From: Bacteroidales bacterium
GTDB taxonomy: Bacteria; Bacteroidota; Bacteroidia; Bacteroidales; UBA7960
Direction of reading: 5' to 3'
Length of the DNA stretch: 64,000 bases
NCBI GenBank assembly: GCA_003557385.1
Contig: PWON01000196.1
Coordinates: 1-64,000, forward strand
Part shown: positions 1 through 12,670 of the stretch, piece by piece
Numbering within the stretch: position 1 is the first letter of the stretch
Layout: every line of letters begins with the position of its first letter
Translations under genes and position numbers: made by a program
Notes under the pieces: generated by a model
What the model was told of the DNA's origin: nothing
The model's database searches: none
Seen by the model: only the letters and a program-made list of their open reading frames with translations

Positions 1-1
1 C

Positions 2-2968
2 ATGTACCTCAACTGCCACACATACTACAGCCTGCGCTACGGCACATTGTCGCCGAAACAACTGGTAGAGGCCGCCGTGCGCTGCGGTGTAAGGCAAATG
101 GCTCTGACCGACATCAACAATTGCACAGCCATGCCTGAATTTGTACAACGATGCCGGCAACAGGGGATCAAGCCGGTAGCCGGCATGGAGTTCCGGCAAA
201 ATGGCCGCCTGCTGTATATTGCCCTGGCACACAACAACGAAGGCTTCCGGCATATCAATGCCTTCCGGAGCAAACACAACATCGAAAAAAAACCCTTGCC
301 CCCGCGTTTCCCTGTATGTGCACACAGTGTTGCGATCTACCCCTTTCACGGCAACAGGCCGCTGAATCCGGGACCCCACGAATATACCGGGATCCGGCCA
401 TCGGAACTGCACCACCTGCGCAACAGATCGCCACGGCACGATCCAGGCAAAATGGTCATGCTGCACCCGGTATCGTTCGGCGACGATGCAGGCCATCAAC
501 TGCACCGCCACCTGCGCGCCATTGATCACAACAGCTTGCTCAGCCGGCCGGCAAGCCACAACACGGCACCACCCGACCAGGTGATGATCCGACCCAAAAA
601 CTTAAAACAAGCCTATAAGGGGTTCCCGCACATTATCCGAAACACTGCCATGCTCCTTGAACAATGCGACATTGGATTCGATTTCCATACATTCAAAAAC
701 AAAAAAACCTTCACCGGCCATCCGGCCGACGACAAGTCCTTGCTCGAAAAACTGTCCACAGACGGGCTAATCCGCCGCTATGGCAAACAAAACAGGGAGG
801 CCCTGAGCCGTGTTCAGAATGAACTGGAGATCATTCATAAACTGGGGTTTTCCGCATATTTTCTGATCACCTGGGACATCATCCGTTATTCCATGTCGCG
901 CGGGTTTCACCATGTGGGGCGTGGCAGCGGGGCCAACAGCATTGTGGCATACTGCCTGCATATCACCGACGTGGACCCCATTGAACTCGACCTGTACTTC
1001 GAACGTTTTATCAATCCAAAACGATCGACCCCACCTGATTTTGACATCGATTATTCCTGGCAGGAGCGCGACCAGGTACTCGATTACATATTCAAACGTT
1101 ACGGCCAGGCCCATACTGCCCTGTTGGGAACCATCTCCACCTTTCACCGCCGTTCGGCCCTCCGGGAACTGGGAAAGGTATACGGATTGACCAAGGCGGA
1201 AATTGATGCGCTGACAGAGGGAGGGCACACGGCAAGGTGCATAACCGATCGTGTCACCACACAGGTCCTTGATGTTGCACAGCAACTGACCGGGTACCCC
1301 AACCTGCGAAGCATTCACGCCGGCGGGGTACTGGTGTCCGAAAAACCGATTTGTTACTATTCGGCCCTGGACATGCCACCCAAGGGCATGCCTGTCGTAC
1401 AGTGGGACATGTACGTTGCTGAAGAGCTTGGGTTTGAGAAAATCGATATCCTCAGCCAGCGGGGCATTGGCCACATCAACGAATGTATCCGGCTGGTGCG
1501 AGAAAACCAGGGCAAAGACACAGACATTCACCGGATGGCACACATCAAAGAAGACCGCCAGACAAAAGCTTTGCTGCGCAAGGGCGAAACAACCGGTTGT
1601 TTTTATGTGGAGAGTCCGGCCATGCGCGGACTGATTAAAAAACTGGGATGCAACGATTACCTGGGACTGGTCGCGGCCAGTTCCATTATCCGGCCGGGGG
1701 TATCCCGTTCCGGGATGATGCAGGAATACATCCGCCGCACCCATCAACCGGAAAAAACAACATACCTGCACCCGGTGATGGAAGCCCAGCTAAAGGAAAC
1801 CCACGGGGTGATGGTATACCAGGAAGACGTAATCAAGGTATGCCATCATTTTGCCGGACTGGACCTGGCCGACGCAGATGTACTCAGGCGTGCCATGAGT
1901 GGCAAATACCGGTCAACAAAAGAAATGCAGCGCCTGACCGGACGTTTCTTTGAAGGTTGCCGGGCCAAAGGTCACCCCGACAGCCTTGCCGCGGAAGTAT
2001 GGCGGCAAATCGAATCCTTCGCAGGCTATTCATTTTCCAAAGCCCACTCCGCTTCCTTCGCTGCAGAGAGTTTCCAGAGCCTTTACCTGAAAGCACACTA
2101 CCCCCTGGAGTTTATGACAGCCGTGATCAATAACTTTGGCGGCTTTTACCGGAGCGAGATATACTTTCATGAAGCACAACGCCATGGCGCCCGCATCGAA
2201 CTGCCATGCATCAACCACAGCCGTTACCTCAACCGGATCTGCGGAAAAACCATATATATCGGTTTTATACATATCCGGCACCTTGAACACAAAACAGCGG
2301 AAAAAATATGCTTTGAACGTCAAGAAAACGGGCCTTATTCCGGGCTGGATGATTTTATCCGCCGGACCGGCCCCGGACTTGAACAGCTCATTATTCTCAT
2401 CAGGGCCATGGCATTCCGGTTCACAGACATCTCAAAATCAAAACTGCTTTGGCAGGCCCACCTGCTGGCAGGGAAAGAAAAAAACAACAACCCGCGGCTC
2501 TTTACCATCACCACACGGTCTTTTACCCTGCCCGAGCCGGAAACAGCTCCTTTGCTGGATGCCTATGATGAGATGGAATTGCTTGGCTTTGTAGTATCCA
2601 TGGACCCCTTCGACCTGTTGCAAACCTCATTCCGCGGTGAAATATTTGCACACAATATGCGGGCACATACAGGTCGCACGGTGCGGATGCTGGGCCGGCT
2701 GGTTGCCACCAAATATGTGCGTACCATCAAAAACGAGGTGATGTTTTTTGGCTGCTTTATTGACTGCAAGGGCCGGTTTTTCGACACGGTACATTTTCCG
2801 GATGTGTGCCGGGCATACCCTTTCCGTGGCAACGGGATCTATCTGCTGAAGGGGGAAATCACCTGTGAATTCTCACAGGCATCCATGCTCGTACAAAAAA
2901 TGGCCCGGCTTGCCATAAAGCCTGATCCAAGAGGACCAGGGGGATCAGCACAACATAGAGCGAAATAA
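2..2968 (+). CDS. dnaE: DNA polymerase III alpha subunit, short DnaE/ImuC-like type (988 aa)
   Basis: ORF with N-terminal PHP-like domain (MYLNCHTYYSLRYG), catalytic motif PDFDIDYSWQERD and GRGSGANSIVAY; about 990 aa, as in the second Bacteroidetes DnaE. Confidence 0.85.
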   Translation: MYLNCHTYYSLRYGTLSPKQLVEAAVRCGVRQMALTDINNCTAMPEFVQRCRQQGIKPVAGMEFRQNGRLLYIALAHNNEGFRHINAFRSKHNIEKKPLPPRFPVCAHSVAIYPFHGNRPLNPGPHEYTGIRPSELHHLRNRSPRHDPGKMVMLHPVSFGDDAGHQLHRHLRAIDHNSLLSRPASHNTAPPDQVMIRPKNLKQAYKGFPHIIRNTAMLLEQCDIGFDFHTFKNKKTFTGHPADDKSLLEKLSTDGLIRRYGKQNREALSRVQNELEIIHKLGFSAYFLITWDIIRYSMSRGFHHVGRGSGANSIVAYCLHITDVDPIELDLYFERFINPKRSTPPDFDIDYSWQERDQVLDYIFKRYGQAHTALLGTISTFHRRSALRELGKVYGLTKAEIDALTEGGHTARCITDRVTTQVLDVAQQLTGYPNLRSIHAGGVLVSEKPICYYSALDMPPKGMPVVQWDMYVAEELGFEKIDILSQRGIGHINECIRLVRENQGKDTDIHRMAHIKEDRQTKALLRKGETTGCFYVESPAMRGLIKKLGCNDYLGLVAASSIIRPGVSRSGMMQEYIRRTHQPEKTTYLHPVMEAQLKETHGVMVYQEDVIKVCHHFAGLDLADADVLRRAMSGKYRSTKEMQRLTGRFFEGCRAKGHPDSLAAEVWRQIESFAGYSFSKAHSASFAAESFQSLYLKAHYPLEFMTAVINNFGGFYRSEIYFHEAQRHGARIELPCINHSRYLNRICGKTIYIGFIHIRHLEHKTAEKICFERQENGPYSGLDDFIRRTGPGLEQLIILIRAMAFRFTDISKSKLLWQAHLLAGKEKNNNPRLFTITTRSFTLPEPETAPLLDAYDEMELLGFVVSMDPFDLLQTSFRGEIFAHNMRAHTGRTVRMLGRLVATKYVRTIKNEVMFFGCFIDCKGRFFDTVHFPDVCRAYPFRGNGIYLLKGEITCEFSQASMLVQKMARLAIKPDPRGPGGSAQHRAK

Positions 2969-3003
2969 AAAAAGGCAGGGGCTGCGTTGTACACACAGCC
3001 CCT
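2969..3003 (-). terminator. Rho-independent terminator of the rpoBC-DUF3467 operon
   Basis: Inverted repeat aggggctg (2977-2984)/cagcccct (2996-3003); on the minus strand it is followed by GCC and an 8-T run. Confidence 0.7.
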
Positions 3004-3030
3004 AAAAGGACTCAGCCCTGCAAAAAGTGG

Positions 3031-3345
3031 TCAGGCTTGTGCGGTCGGTCCACCGAGGTTCATGGGCAAACCGGGCCCTTCAATTTCCTTGATGGGGCCA
3101 TGCATCGACTCATACTTGGCAATATTGTCAGCCAAAGCCTTCATGAGCCGTTTGGCATGTTGGGGGGTAAGCACTATACGTGACTTAACTTTTGCCTTGG
3201 GCACGCCTGGCATCAGGCGCACAAAGTCCACAACAAATTCCGTATTGGAATGGGTGATGATGGCCAGGTTCGAATAAACCCCTTCTGCCACCTCTTCGCC
3301 CAACTCTATGTTGATCTGTTTTTCAGGTTTTTTTTGTTCAGCCAT
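3031..3345 (-). CDS. DUF3467 family protein
   Basis: 104-aa ORF (INIELGEEVAEGVYSNLAIITHSNTEFVVDFVRLMPG) directly downstream of rpoC, a typical Bacteroidetes arrangement. Confidence 0.85.
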   Translation of the reverse strand: MAEQKKPEKQINIELGEEVAEGVYSNLAIITHSNTEFVVDFVRLMPGVPKAKVKSRIVLTPQHAKRLMKALADNIAKYESMHGPIKEIEGPGLPMNLGGPTAQA

Positions 3346-3352
3346 GATTTGT

Positions 3353-6300
3353 CTATTTTTTGGATAATTCGGTTTCAGCTTCCGTTTCGGGTTCGGTTTC
3401 AGCTTCAGCCCCCACTTTGCTTTTCGAAGCCATCAGTAGATCGTATTCCTCCTGGGAACCCACAATAATGTTGTCGTAATCACGCAAACCGGTTCCGGCC
3501 GGGATCAGGTGCCCGACAATTACATTTTCCTTCAGGCCTTTGAGCCGATCGGTTTTGGCATTGACCGCCGCATCGGTAAGCACTTTGGTGGTTTCCTGGA
3601 ATGAAGCCGCAGAAATAAAACTCTGTGTCTGCAACGAAGCCTTGGTAATGCCCTGCAGCTGCTGTCGTGCAGTGGCTCCATTGGCATCGCGGGCAACCAC
3701 CAGTTGTTTGTCCTTGCGCTTGAGCAGGGAGTTCTCATCCCTGAGCTTCCGGGCAGTAATGATCTGGCCAGGTTTCAGGGCCGAGTCACCGGGATCTTCA
3801 ACCACCTTCTTTCCGAAGAGGCCATCATTTTCTTCCATGAATTCAATCTTGTTGACCACTTCATTCTCAAGGAAACGGGTATCGCCCGGATCTTCGATGA
3901 TCACCTTCCGCATCATCTGTCTTACAATGATCTCAAAGTGTTTGTCGTTGATCTTCACACCCTGCAGCCGGTAAACCTCCTGCACCTCGTTGACAATATA
4001 TTCCTGCACGGCAGTGGGTCCTTTGATGGCAAGAATGTCAGCCGGTGTAATCGGCCCGTCCGACAATGGTGTGCCTGCTTTGACAAAGTCATTTTCCTGC
4101 GCAAGGATCTGCTTGGTCAATGGTACCAGGTAATGTTTTTCATCTCCTGTTTTTGAGGTGATGATTACTTCCCGGTTGCCCCGCTTGATTTTCTTGCCAA
4201 AAGAAACAACTCCGTCAATTTCAGATACCACGGCAGGATCAGAAGGGTTGCGTGCTTCGAACAGCTCAGTGATGCGCGGGAGACCACCGGTAATGTCACC
4301 GGATTTTCCAACAGCGCGCGGGATCTTCGCAATAATAGTCCCCGGCTTCACCTGCCTGTCTTCCGTGACCACCACATGGGCCCCCACCGGCATGTCATAG
4401 ACACGTTCTGTCTTGCCGTCTTTTCCGACAATGCTGATGGAGGGGTTTCGGGTTTTGTCTTTTGAATCGATAATCACTTTTTCGTAATAACCGGTCTGTT
4501 CATCAGAATCTGTCCGGTATGTGGTACCCTCTTTCATGTTTTTGAATACCACCTTACCCGGCTGGTCGGATATAATGACCGCATTGTAAGGATCCCATTC
4601 GCAGATCAAATCCCCGCTTTGTAACTCATCTCCATGTTTGAAATACAGGTTGGCACCATAAGGGATATTCTGGCTTGTAAGCACCATCTGGGTGTTTTTG
4701 TCAATGATACGCATCTCTGCTGAACGGCCAATAACCACATGGTATTGGGTTCCGTCATCACTGCTGAATGGCACTGAACGGAGTTCATCGATCTCCAGCA
4801 CACCACCGTATTTTGCATTGATCTTCGATGCGGTGGCAATATTTGAGGCGGTACCGCCCACATGGAAAGTACGCAGGGTAAGCTGCGTACCGGGTTCCCC
4901 GATCGATTGCGCGGCAATAACCCCCACCGATTCACCTTTCTGTACCATGCGTCCTGAAGCCAGGTTGCGCCCGTAACATTTTGAACAAATCCCAACTTTA
5001 GACTCACATGTGAGCACCGACCTGATTTCCACCGCTTCGATGGGTGATTCCTCAATCACCGAAGATATTTCCTCTGTCAACTCTTCCCCTGCCTTCACTA
5101 TGATGTCTCCCGAAGTGGGATGATAGATGTCGTGCAGGGTATTCCTGCCAAGGATACGGTCATACAGGCTCTCTACGGTTTCTTCATTATTCTTGAGCGC
5201 TGTGGCGGTAAGCCCTCTGAGGGTGCCACAATCAGTTTCCGTAACGATCACATCCTGAGCCACATCTACCAGGCGCCGGGTCAGATATCCGGCATCGGCT
5301 GTTTTCAGCGCGGTATCAGCCAGACCTTTACGAGCACCGTGTGTGGAAATAAAATACTCCAACACCGACAATCCCTCCTTAAAGTTTGAAAGGATCGGGT
5401 TTTCAATGATCTCACCACCCTTGGCCCCGGATTTTTGTGGTTTTGCCATCAGTCCACGCATGCCTGATAACTGACGGATTTGTTCCTTGGAGCCCCTGGC
5501 CCCGGAATCAAGCATCATATAAACCGGGTTGAATCCCTGATTATCTGCAGTGGTTTTGTCAATCAGCACCTTGGTAAGCCTGGCATTGGTATGCGTCCAG
5601 ATATCAATGATCTGATTGTACCGCTCATTATTGGTAATAAAGCCCATGCTGTAGTTGCCGCGGACTTCCTCCACCTGTTCGTCTGCCTGATTGATAAGGA
5701 TCTGTTTTTCCTCAGGTACAATGATGTCACCCAGATTAAACGATAGGCCGCCACGAAAGGCCAGATCAAACCCAAGGTCTTTGATGTCATCCAGGAACTG
5801 AGATGTACGTGATATCCCGGTTTCCTTCATGATGCCACCAATGATATCACGAAGGGCCTTTTTGGTAAGCAGCTGGTTAATAAACCCGTAGCCTTCAGGG
5901 ATCACGCGGTTAAACAGCACCCGGCCAACGGTTGTTTCAAGCAGCCTGGTGACCAGTTCTCCCTTTTCCTTTACCGGAACACGTGCCTTGATGATGGCAT
6001 GCAGGTCGGCTGCGCCTTCATTGTGCGCAATGATCACTTCTTCAGGCCCGTAAAAAGTGAGCCCCTCCCCTTTTACCGGATATTCCGGGGTATTCTTGCG
6101 GGCTTTGGTCATGTAATACAACCCCAGGACCATGTCCTGCGATGGCACGGCAATGGGGGCCCCGTTGGCGGGATTGAGAATATTGTGCGATGCCAGCATC
6201 AGAAGCTGTGCCTCCAGGATGGCGGCATTACCAAGTGGCAGGTGCACGGCCATCTGGTCGCCATCGAAGTCGGCATTAAAGGCCGTACACACCAGGGGGT

Positions 6301-7687
6301 GCAACTGAATGGCCTTGCCTTCAATCAACTTTGGTTGAAATGCCTGGATGCCAAGACGGTGCAGCGTAGGTGCACTGTTAAGCAACACAGGATGACCTTT
6401 CAACACATTCTCCAGGATGTCCCAAACAACCGGGTCTTTCCTGTCCACAATTTTTTTGGCCGACTTGACCGTTTTAACAATGCCACGCTCAAGCATCTTC
6501 CGTATAATGAAGGGCTTGAATATCTCCGATGCCATTTCTTTTGGGATACCGCATTCGTGCAGGCCCAGTTCAGGACCAACCACAATGACCGAACGGGCAG
6601 AATAGTCTACACGCTTACCCAGCAGGTTCTGGCGGAAACGGCCCTGTTTGCCTTTTAAACTATCAGACAAGGACTTCAATGGCCTGTTGGATTCCGTTTT
6701 TACCGCATTGGTTTTGCGGGAATTATCAAACAATGAATCCACAGCTTCCTGCAACATGCGTTTTTCATTGCGTAAAATGACATCGGGTGCCTTGATCTCT
6801 ATCAGCCGTTTGAGCCGGTTGTTGCGAATGATCACACGGCGATACAAATCGTTCAGGTCGCTGGTGGCAAAACGCCCACCATCCAGCGGTACCAGCGGAC
6901 GCAATTCGGGAGGAATGACCGGAACTACATCCACAATCATCCAGTCGGGCCGGTTTTCAATGGTGCGCTGTGCATCGCGGAATGCTTCCACCACCTGCAG
7001 GCGTTTCAGGGCATCGGCCTTACGCTGTTGCGAAGTTTCTGTATTTGCCTTGTGGCGCAAATCATAGGAGAGTTTATCAAGGTCAAGCTTGGACAACAAT
7101 TCCTTCAGGGCTTCTGCACCCATCCTGGCCACGAATTTGTTCGGGTCTTCGTCGTCAAGCATCTGGTTATCAATGGGAATAGATTCCAGTACATTGAAGT
7201 ATTCTTCTTCTGTAAGGAAATCCATGTAGCTCAACTCATCTGATTTGACGCCGGGATTAATCACCACATAGCGTTCATAATAGATGATCTGGTCCAGTTT
7301 CTTTGATGGCAGGCCCAATAAATAACCAATCTTGTTGGGAAGGGTACGGAAAAACCAGATATGTGCCACCGGCACCACCAGTTTGATATGGCCCATCCGC
7401 TCCCTTCGCACTTTTTTCTCTGTAACCTCCACGCCACAGCGGTCACATACAATACCCTTATACCGTATCCGTTTGTATTTGCCACAATGACATTCCCAGT
7501 CCTTTACCGGGCCGAAAATCCTTTCGCAGAACAGCCCGTCTCTTTCGGGCTTGTATGTCCGGTAATTAATGGTTTCAGGCTTCAACACCTCCCCGTGTGA
7601 CCGCTCCAGCACGGACTCTGGAGAGGCCAGGCTGATAGTAATACTGGAGAAATTACTTTTTACGTTGGATTCTTTTCTGAAAGCCAT
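3353..7687 (-). CDS. rpoC: DNA-directed RNA polymerase subunit beta'
   Basis: 1444 aa; [12 protein letters not shown] active site and zinc-binding [23 protein letters not shown]. Confidence 0.99.
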   Translation of the reverse strand: MAFRKESNVKSNFSSITISLASPESVLERSHGEVLKPETINYRTYKPERDGLFCERIFGPVKDWECHCGKYKRIRYKGIVCDRCGVEVTEKKVRRERMGHIKLVVPVAHIWFFRTLPNKIGYLLGLPSKKLDQIIYYERYVVINPGVKSDELSYMDFLTEEEYFNVLESIPIDNQMLDDEDPNKFVARMGAEALKELLSKLDLDKLSYDLRHKANTETSQQRKADALKRLQVVEAFRDAQRTIENRPDWMIVDVVPVIPPELRPLVPLDGGRFATSDLNDLYRRVIIRNNRLKRLIEIKAPDVILRNEKRMLQEAVDSLFDNSRKTNAVKTESNRPLKSLSDSLKGKQGRFRQNLLGKRVDYSARSVIVVGPELGLHECGIPKEMASEIFKPFIIRKMLERGIVKTVKSAKKIVDRKDPVVWDILENVLKGHPVLLNSAPTLHRLGIQAFQPKLIEGKAIQLHPLVCTAFNADFDGDQMAVHLPLGNAAILEAQLLMLASHNILNPANGAPIAVPSQDMVLGLYYMTKARKNTPEYPVKGEGLTFYGPEEVIIAHNEGAADLHAIIKARVPVKEKGELVTRLLETTVGRVLFNRVIPEGYGFINQLLTKKALRDIIGGIMKETGISRTSQFLDDIKDLGFDLAFRGGLSFNLGDIIVPEEKQILINQADEQVEEVRGNYSMGFITNNERYNQIIDIWTHTNARLTKVLIDKTTADNQGFNPVYMMLDSGARGSKEQIRQLSGMRGLMAKPQKSGAKGGEIIENPILSNFKEGLSVLEYFISTHGARKGLADTALKTADAGYLTRRLVDVAQDVIVTETDCGTLRGLTATALKNNEETVESLYDRILGRNTLHDIYHPTSGDIIVKAGEELTEEISSVIEESPIEAVEIRSVLTCESKVGICSKCYGRNLASGRMVQKGESVGVIAAQSIGEPGTQLTLRTFHVGGTASNIATASKINAKYGGVLEIDELRSVPFSSDDGTQYHVVIGRSAEMRIIDKNTQMVLTSQNIPYGANLYFKHGDELQSGDLICEWDPYNAVIISDQPGKVVFKNMKEGTTYRTDSDEQTGYYEKVIIDSKDKTRNPSISIVGKDGKTERVYDMPVGAHVVVTEDRQVKPGTIIAKIPRAVGKSGDITGGLPRITELFEARNPSDPAVVSEIDGVVSFGKKIKRGNREVIITSKTGDEKHYLVPLTKQILAQENDFVKAGTPLSDGPITPADILAIKGPTAVQEYIVNEVQEVYRLQGVKINDKHFEIIVRQMMRKVIIEDPGDTRFLENEVVNKIEFMEENDGLFGKKVVEDPGDSALKPGQIITARKLRDENSLLKRKDKQLVVARDANGATARQQLQGITKASLQTQSFISAASFQETTKVLTDAAVNAKTDRLKGLKENVIVGHLIPAGTGLRDYDNIIVGSQEEYDLLMASKSKVGAEAETEPETEAETELSKK

Positions 7688-7745
7688 ATAAAATGTTTGT
7701 TAAGGACGTTTGTTCTTTAATTGCATTTCACCGTACAACGGCCGG

Positions 7746-10700
7746 TTAATCAAAGCTGATGTTAAGGCCCAGACCCCTGAGCTCATGTACCAGCACATTG
7801 AATGATTCGGGAACACCGGCAATGGGCATATTGTCTCCTTTTACCAGTGCCTCATATGTTTTTGCACGACCTATTACATCATCCGATTTCACGGTGAGGA
7901 TTTCCTGCAATACATTGGCTGCGCCAAAAGCTTCCAGCGCCCAAACCTCCATCTCACCAAACCGCTGGCCACCAAATTGGGCCTTGCCGCCCAGGGGTTG
8001 CTGGGTGATCAGTGAATAAGGTCCGATTGAACGGGCATGCATCTTGTCATCCACCATATGTCCCAGTTTCAGCATGTAGATCACCCCCACGGTGGCAGGC
8101 TGGTCAAAACGTTTACCGGTGCCGCCATCATACAGGTAGACCTTGCCGTTTTCAGGAAGACCGGCAGTTCTCATGTATTCATTGATCTGATCGATATGCG
8201 CACCGTCAAAGATCGGGCTCGCAAATGTCATTCCGAGCTTCTGACCGGCCCATCCAAGCACGGTCTCATAAATCTGCCCGAGGTTCATACGCGAAGGCAC
8301 CCCCAACGGGTTGAGCACAATATCAACCGGCGTGCCATCTTCCAGGAAAGGCATGTCCTCCTGGCGAACGATTTTGGCAACAATCCCCTTGTTGCCATGG
8401 CGACCAGCCATCTTGTCGCCCACCTTGAGTTTGCGTTTTTTGGCCAGATATACCTTGGCCAGTTGGACAATCCCTGTCGGCAACTCATCCCCAACGGTTG
8501 CGGTGAATTTGCGACGGTTGTAGTTGCCCAGCAGGTCTTTGTACTGTATGGAATAATTGTGCAACAACTCTTTGATGAGCTGGTTTTTCTTCTTGTCGGT
8601 AGTCCAGTTGTTCGGATTGACCGTGGCGTAATCGAGATTATGCAAAATCTTCTGGGTAAACTTGGTCCCCTTTGGTACCACAGACTCTTTAAGGCTGTTG
8701 GAAACACCCTGCGATGTTTTACCGGATACCAGTACGATCAGTTTATCCACCAGTTTGGAACGCAATTCACCCGCCTTTTGCTTGAATTCCGCATCCAGCT
8801 TATCAACAAAAGCTTTTTCCTTAGTCTTGGCCTTTCTGTCTTTAATGATCCTGGAAAACAGTTTTTTGTCAACAATAACCCCCTTTGTGGCCGGCGGGGC
8901 CTTCAGGGAGGCATCCTTTACATCACCTGCTTTGTCACCGAAAATGGCTCGCAGTAGTTTTTCTTCCGGTGTGGGATCCGTTTCGCCCTTTGGGGTGATC
9001 TTACCGATCAGTATGTCTCCCTCATTGACCTCGGCACCAATCCGGATGAGGCCGTTTTCATCAAGGTCCTTGATGGCATCTGCACTCACATTCGGGATAT
9101 CGCTGGTAAGTTCTTCGGCACCGCGTTTGGTGTCACGGACATCAAGCGAAAACTCCTCTATGTGGATGGATGTGAAAATATCGTCGCGGACGATCTTTTC
9201 GGATACCACGATGGCATCCTCAAAATTGTAGCCTTTCCATGGCATGAAAGCCACTTTCAGGTTGCGGCCCAATGCCAGTTCCCCGTTCTTGGTAGCATAC
9301 CCCTCACAAAGCAACTGGCCTTTTTTCACATGCTGGCCTTTTTTGACTATGGGTTTAAGGCTCAGACAGGTATTTTGATTTGTTTTGCTGAACTTGGTCA
9401 GTGTATAGGTTTTCAGATCATCCTCAAAACTGACCAGGCGTTCGTCTTCGCTTCGTGAATACCTGATTACGATAGCGTCGGCATCTACATATTCAACCAC
9501 CCCTGAACCTTCGGCATGCAACAACACCCTTGAGTCGTTGGCCACCCTTTTTTCAAGTCCTGTGCCAACAATCGGTATTTCGGGGTTAATCAATGGTACG
9601 GCCTGGCGCATCATGTTGCTTCCCATGAGTGCACGGTTGGCATCGTCATGTTCCAGAAACGGGATCAGTGAAGCGGCAATGGAGGCAATCTGGTTTGGCG
9701 CCACATCCATGAGCTTGATCTGCGAAGGATCAACAATCGGGTAATCGGCCTGATACCTGACCTTGAGCCGCTCGTCTACGAAGTTCCCGTCCCCTTTCAG
9801 AGCCACATTGGCCTGGCTGATTATCTCGGTCTCCTCTTCTTCGGCCGACAGGTACACGGCCGGTTTGTCAAACCGTACACTTCCCTTTTCAACCTCGAAA
9901 TAAGGTGTTTCAATAAATCCGAGTTCGTTCACTTTGGCATATACGCATAGCGAAGAGATCAGCCCGATATTGGGTCCTTCAGGGGTTTCAATCGTGCACA
10001 AACGCCCATAATGGGTAAAATGGACGTCCCTGACCTCAAACCCTGCACGCTCCCGCGAGAGGCCTCCCGGACCAAGTGCCGACATGCGCCGCTTGTGTGT
10101 GATCTCCGCCAGCGGGTTTGTCTGATCCATGAACTGTGACAATTGGTTGGTGCCAAAGAAGGAGTTTATGACCGAAGACAGGGTCTTGGCATTGATCAGG
10201 TCGGTAGGTGCAAACACCTCATTGTCACGAACATTCATTCGTTCACGGATGGTTCTGGCCATACGGGCCAACCCCACGCCAAACTGGGTATACAATTGTT
10301 CACCCACCGTACGCACACGGCGATTGCTCAAATGGTCGATGTCATCCACATCTGCCTTGGCATTCACCAGCTCGATGAGGTACTTCACGATGCAAATGAT
10401 GTCTTCCTTGGTGAGGACCTTCACGTCCATGGGTGTGTTGAGATTCAGCTTTCTGTTGATGCGGTAACGGCCCACATCACCAAGGTCATAGCGCTTGTCA
10501 GAAAAGAAGAGTTTTTCAATCATGCTGCGCGCTGTTTCATCATCCGGCGGATCAGCATTGCGCAACAGACGGTAAATAAATTCAACCGCTTCTTTTTCAG
10601 AGTTCGTCGTGTCTTTCTGCAAGGTGTTGTAAACCAAAATATAATCGTTTACATTCAAGCCCTCCCTGTGCAGAATGATGGTTTTAACCCCGGCATCGAT

Positions 10701-11558
10701 GATCTGGTCAATGTGTTCTTTCTCCAGAATTGTTTCGCGGTCAATGATGACTTCCGTCCGCTCAATCGACACCACTTCCCCTGTATCTTCATCCACAAAA
10801 TCCTCCACCCATGATCTAAGTACCCTGGCCGCCAGCTTTCGCCCAATATATTTCTTCAACCCGGTTTTGGTGACCTTGATCTCATCGGCCAGGTTGAATA
10901 TCTCCAGGATATCCTTGTCCGTTTCAAAACCAATGGCACGCAACAAGGTAGTCACCGGCAGTTTCTTTTTGCGGTCGATGTAAGCATACATCACGCTGTT
11001 GATGTCGGTGGCAAATTCTATCCAGGAGCCCTTAAAGGGAATGATCCGGGCACTGTAAAGTTGTGTGCCGTTTGCATGGACACTGGTTCCGAAAAACACA
11101 CCGGGCGAACGGTGCAGTTGCGACACCACCACACGCTCTGCCCCATTGATCAGGAACGTTCCACGTGGTGTCATGTATGGGATGGTACCCAGGTAAACAT
11201 CCTGAATAATGGTTTCAAAATCTTCGTGCTCGGGATCCGTACAATACAGTTTTAATTTCGCTTTGAGCGGCACACTGTAAGTGAGCCCCCTGTCTATACA
11301 TTCGCGAATAGAATACTTGGGCGGATCAATAAAATAGTCCAGAAACTCCAGCACAAAATTGTTTCTGGCATCTGATATGGGGAAATTTTCGCTGAACACC
11401 TTGAAAAGCCCTTCATTTTTCCTGTTTTCAGGGGTGGTCTCAAGCTGGAAAAAGTCCTGGAAGGACTTTATCTGAATCTCGAGAAAATCAGGATAATCAA
11501 AATGAGCGGTAACGGTTCCGAAATTTACCCTTTCTGCGGATTTTTGTTTTGCTGCCAA
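7746..11558 (-). CDS. rpoB: DNA-directed RNA polymerase subunit beta
   Basis: 1270 aa; canonical RpoB motifs ([29 protein letters not shown]). Confidence 0.99.
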   Translation of the reverse strand: MAAKQKSAERVNFGTVTAHFDYPDFLEIQIKSFQDFFQLETTPENRKNEGLFKVFSENFPISDARNNFVLEFLDYFIDPPKYSIRECIDRGLTYSVPLKAKLKLYCTDPEHEDFETIIQDVYLGTIPYMTPRGTFLINGAERVVVSQLHRSPGVFFGTSVHANGTQLYSARIIPFKGSWIEFATDINSVMYAYIDRKKKLPVTTLLRAIGFETDKDILEIFNLADEIKVTKTGLKKYIGRKLAARVLRSWVEDFVDEDTGEVVSIERTEVIIDRETILEKEHIDQIIDAGVKTIILHREGLNVNDYILVYNTLQKDTTNSEKEAVEFIYRLLRNADPPDDETARSMIEKLFFSDKRYDLGDVGRYRINRKLNLNTPMDVKVLTKEDIICIVKYLIELVNAKADVDDIDHLSNRRVRTVGEQLYTQFGVGLARMARTIRERMNVRDNEVFAPTDLINAKTLSSVINSFFGTNQLSQFMDQTNPLAEITHKRRMSALGPGGLSRERAGFEVRDVHFTHYGRLCTIETPEGPNIGLISSLCVYAKVNELGFIETPYFEVEKGSVRFDKPAVYLSAEEEETEIISQANVALKGDGNFVDERLKVRYQADYPIVDPSQIKLMDVAPNQIASIAASLIPFLEHDDANRALMGSNMMRQAVPLINPEIPIVGTGLEKRVANDSRVLLHAEGSGVVEYVDADAIVIRYSRSEDERLVSFEDDLKTYTLTKFSKTNQNTCLSLKPIVKKGQHVKKGQLLCEGYATKNGELALGRNLKVAFMPWKGYNFEDAIVVSEKIVRDDIFTSIHIEEFSLDVRDTKRGAEELTSDIPNVSADAIKDLDENGLIRIGAEVNEGDILIGKITPKGETDPTPEEKLLRAIFGDKAGDVKDASLKAPPATKGVIVDKKLFSRIIKDRKAKTKEKAFVDKLDAEFKQKAGELRSKLVDKLIVLVSGKTSQGVSNSLKESVVPKGTKFTQKILHNLDYATVNPNNWTTDKKKNQLIKELLHNYSIQYKDLLGNYNRRKFTATVGDELPTGIVQLAKVYLAKKRKLKVGDKMAGRHGNKGIVAKIVRQEDMPFLEDGTPVDIVLNPLGVPSRMNLGQIYETVLGWAGQKLGMTFASPIFDGAHIDQINEYMRTAGLPENGKVYLYDGGTGKRFDQPATVGVIYMLKLGHMVDDKMHARSIGPYSLITQQPLGGKAQFGGQRFGEMEVWALEAFGAANVLQEILTVKSDDVIGRAKTYEALVKGDNMPIAGVPESFNVLVHELRGLGLNISFD

Positions 11559-11616
11559 GGTATATAGGTTTGAAGTTAAAAAAGCTAAAAATTGAAGAAC
11601 AGGATAACCAGCAATA

Positions 11617-11665
11617 AAGATCAGACCTTTACAGCGAATGCGTCATTCGGCAAAAGTCTGATCTT
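11617..11665 (-). promoter_or_regulatory. Intergenic RNA structure between rplL and rpoB
   Basis: Perfect 10-bp inverted repeat aagatcagac/gtctgatctt enclosing a second 6-bp hairpin cgaatg-cgt-cattcg. Confidence 0.6.
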
Positions 11666-11680
11666 ATTTTAATTGCGGGT

Positions 11681-12061
11681 TTACTTAATCTCAACCTCTG
11701 CTCCGGCTTCGTCAAGTTGTTTTTTGAGTGACTCAGCCTCGTCCTTCGAAACTCCTTCCTTAATGGCTTTGGGTGCGCCATCAACCAACTCTTTCGATTC
11801 TTTCAGACCGAGGCTGGTGAGTTCTTTAACAAGTTTTACCACAGCAAGTTTTGACGGACCTGCTGCGTTCAGAATAACATCAAATTGCGTTTTTTCTTCG
11901 GCGGCCTCGCCTGCTGCTTCACCACCTGCGGCTGCAACAGCTACCGGAGCAGCCGCGGCCGGTTCAATTCCATATTCATCTTTCAAAATAGTTGCCAATT
12001 CATTAACCTCTTTAACCGTAAGATTAACCAATTGTTCTGCAAAAGCTTTCAAATCTGCCAT
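11681..12061 (-). CDS. rplL: 50S ribosomal protein L7/L12
   Basis: 126 aa; typical Ala-rich hinge and [28 protein letters not shown]. Confidence 0.98.
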   Translation of the reverse strand: MADLKAFAEQLVNLTVKEVNELATILKDEYGIEPAAAAPVAVAAAGGEAAGEAAEEKTQFDVILNAAGPSKLAVVKLVKELTSLGLKESKELVDGAPKAIKEGVSKDEAESLKKQLDEAGAEVEIK

Positions 12062-12108
12062 TTTCTTATTGTTTTAATTGGGTTTTACTTTGTTGATTTT
12101 TTGTTTTA

Positions 12109-12636
12109 TCAGCCTTCTTCTCGTTCAGAAAGCGTTTTGATCACACCGCCAATGGTATTGCCTCCCGACTGGAGCGCAGAAATCACATGTTTAGCGGGCG
12201 ATTGCAATAATCCGATCAGATCTCCGATCAATTCTTCTCTCGACTTGATCTTTGTAAGCATATCCAGCTGATCATCACCGATAAAAAACGCCTCTTCAAT
12301 GTAAGCCCCTTTAAGCCTGGGTTTGTCGCTTTTCTTGCGAAAATCCTTGATCAGCCTTGCGGGGACATTTCCTGTCTCAGAAATCATGATAGAGGTGGAC
12401 CCCACCAGAACCTCATACAAAGGCTCAAGGTTCTTCTCGCTCTGCTCCATGGCTTTTTTCAACAGGGTGTTTTTTACCACCTCCATGGTAACATTCCGCC
12501 TGAAGCATAACCTGCGAAGGTTATTGATGGTCTCCACGTTCAAATCAGAAGTATCGGCCAGATAAATGATATCGCTGTTTTTGAGTTTCTCCGTCAGCGA
12601 CTCAATGATCTGATATTTTTCTTCTCTGTTTTTCAT
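12109..12636 (-). CDS. rplJ: 50S ribosomal protein L10
   Basis: 175 aa; L10 family sequence and operon position. Confidence 0.97.
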   Translation of the reverse strand: MKNREEKYQIIESLTEKLKNSDIIYLADTSDLNVETINNLRRLCFRRNVTMEVVKNTLLKKAMEQSEKNLEPLYEVLVGSTSIMISETGNVPARLIKDFRKKSDKPRLKGAYIEEAFFIGDDQLDMLTKIKSREELIGDLIGLLQSPAKHVISALQSGGNTIGGVIKTLSEREEG

Positions 12637-12670
12637 GTGTTCATATTTACAGGTGAACCACCTTTTTTGT

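Noticed and set aside
767-1771. 334-aa minus-strand ORF inside dnaE
   Set aside because: Antisense shadow of a clear polymerase gene; low-complexity translation with no recognisable family.
8037-8957. 306-aa plus-strand ORF inside rpoB
   Set aside because: Antisense to rpoB; explained by codon bias of the true gene.
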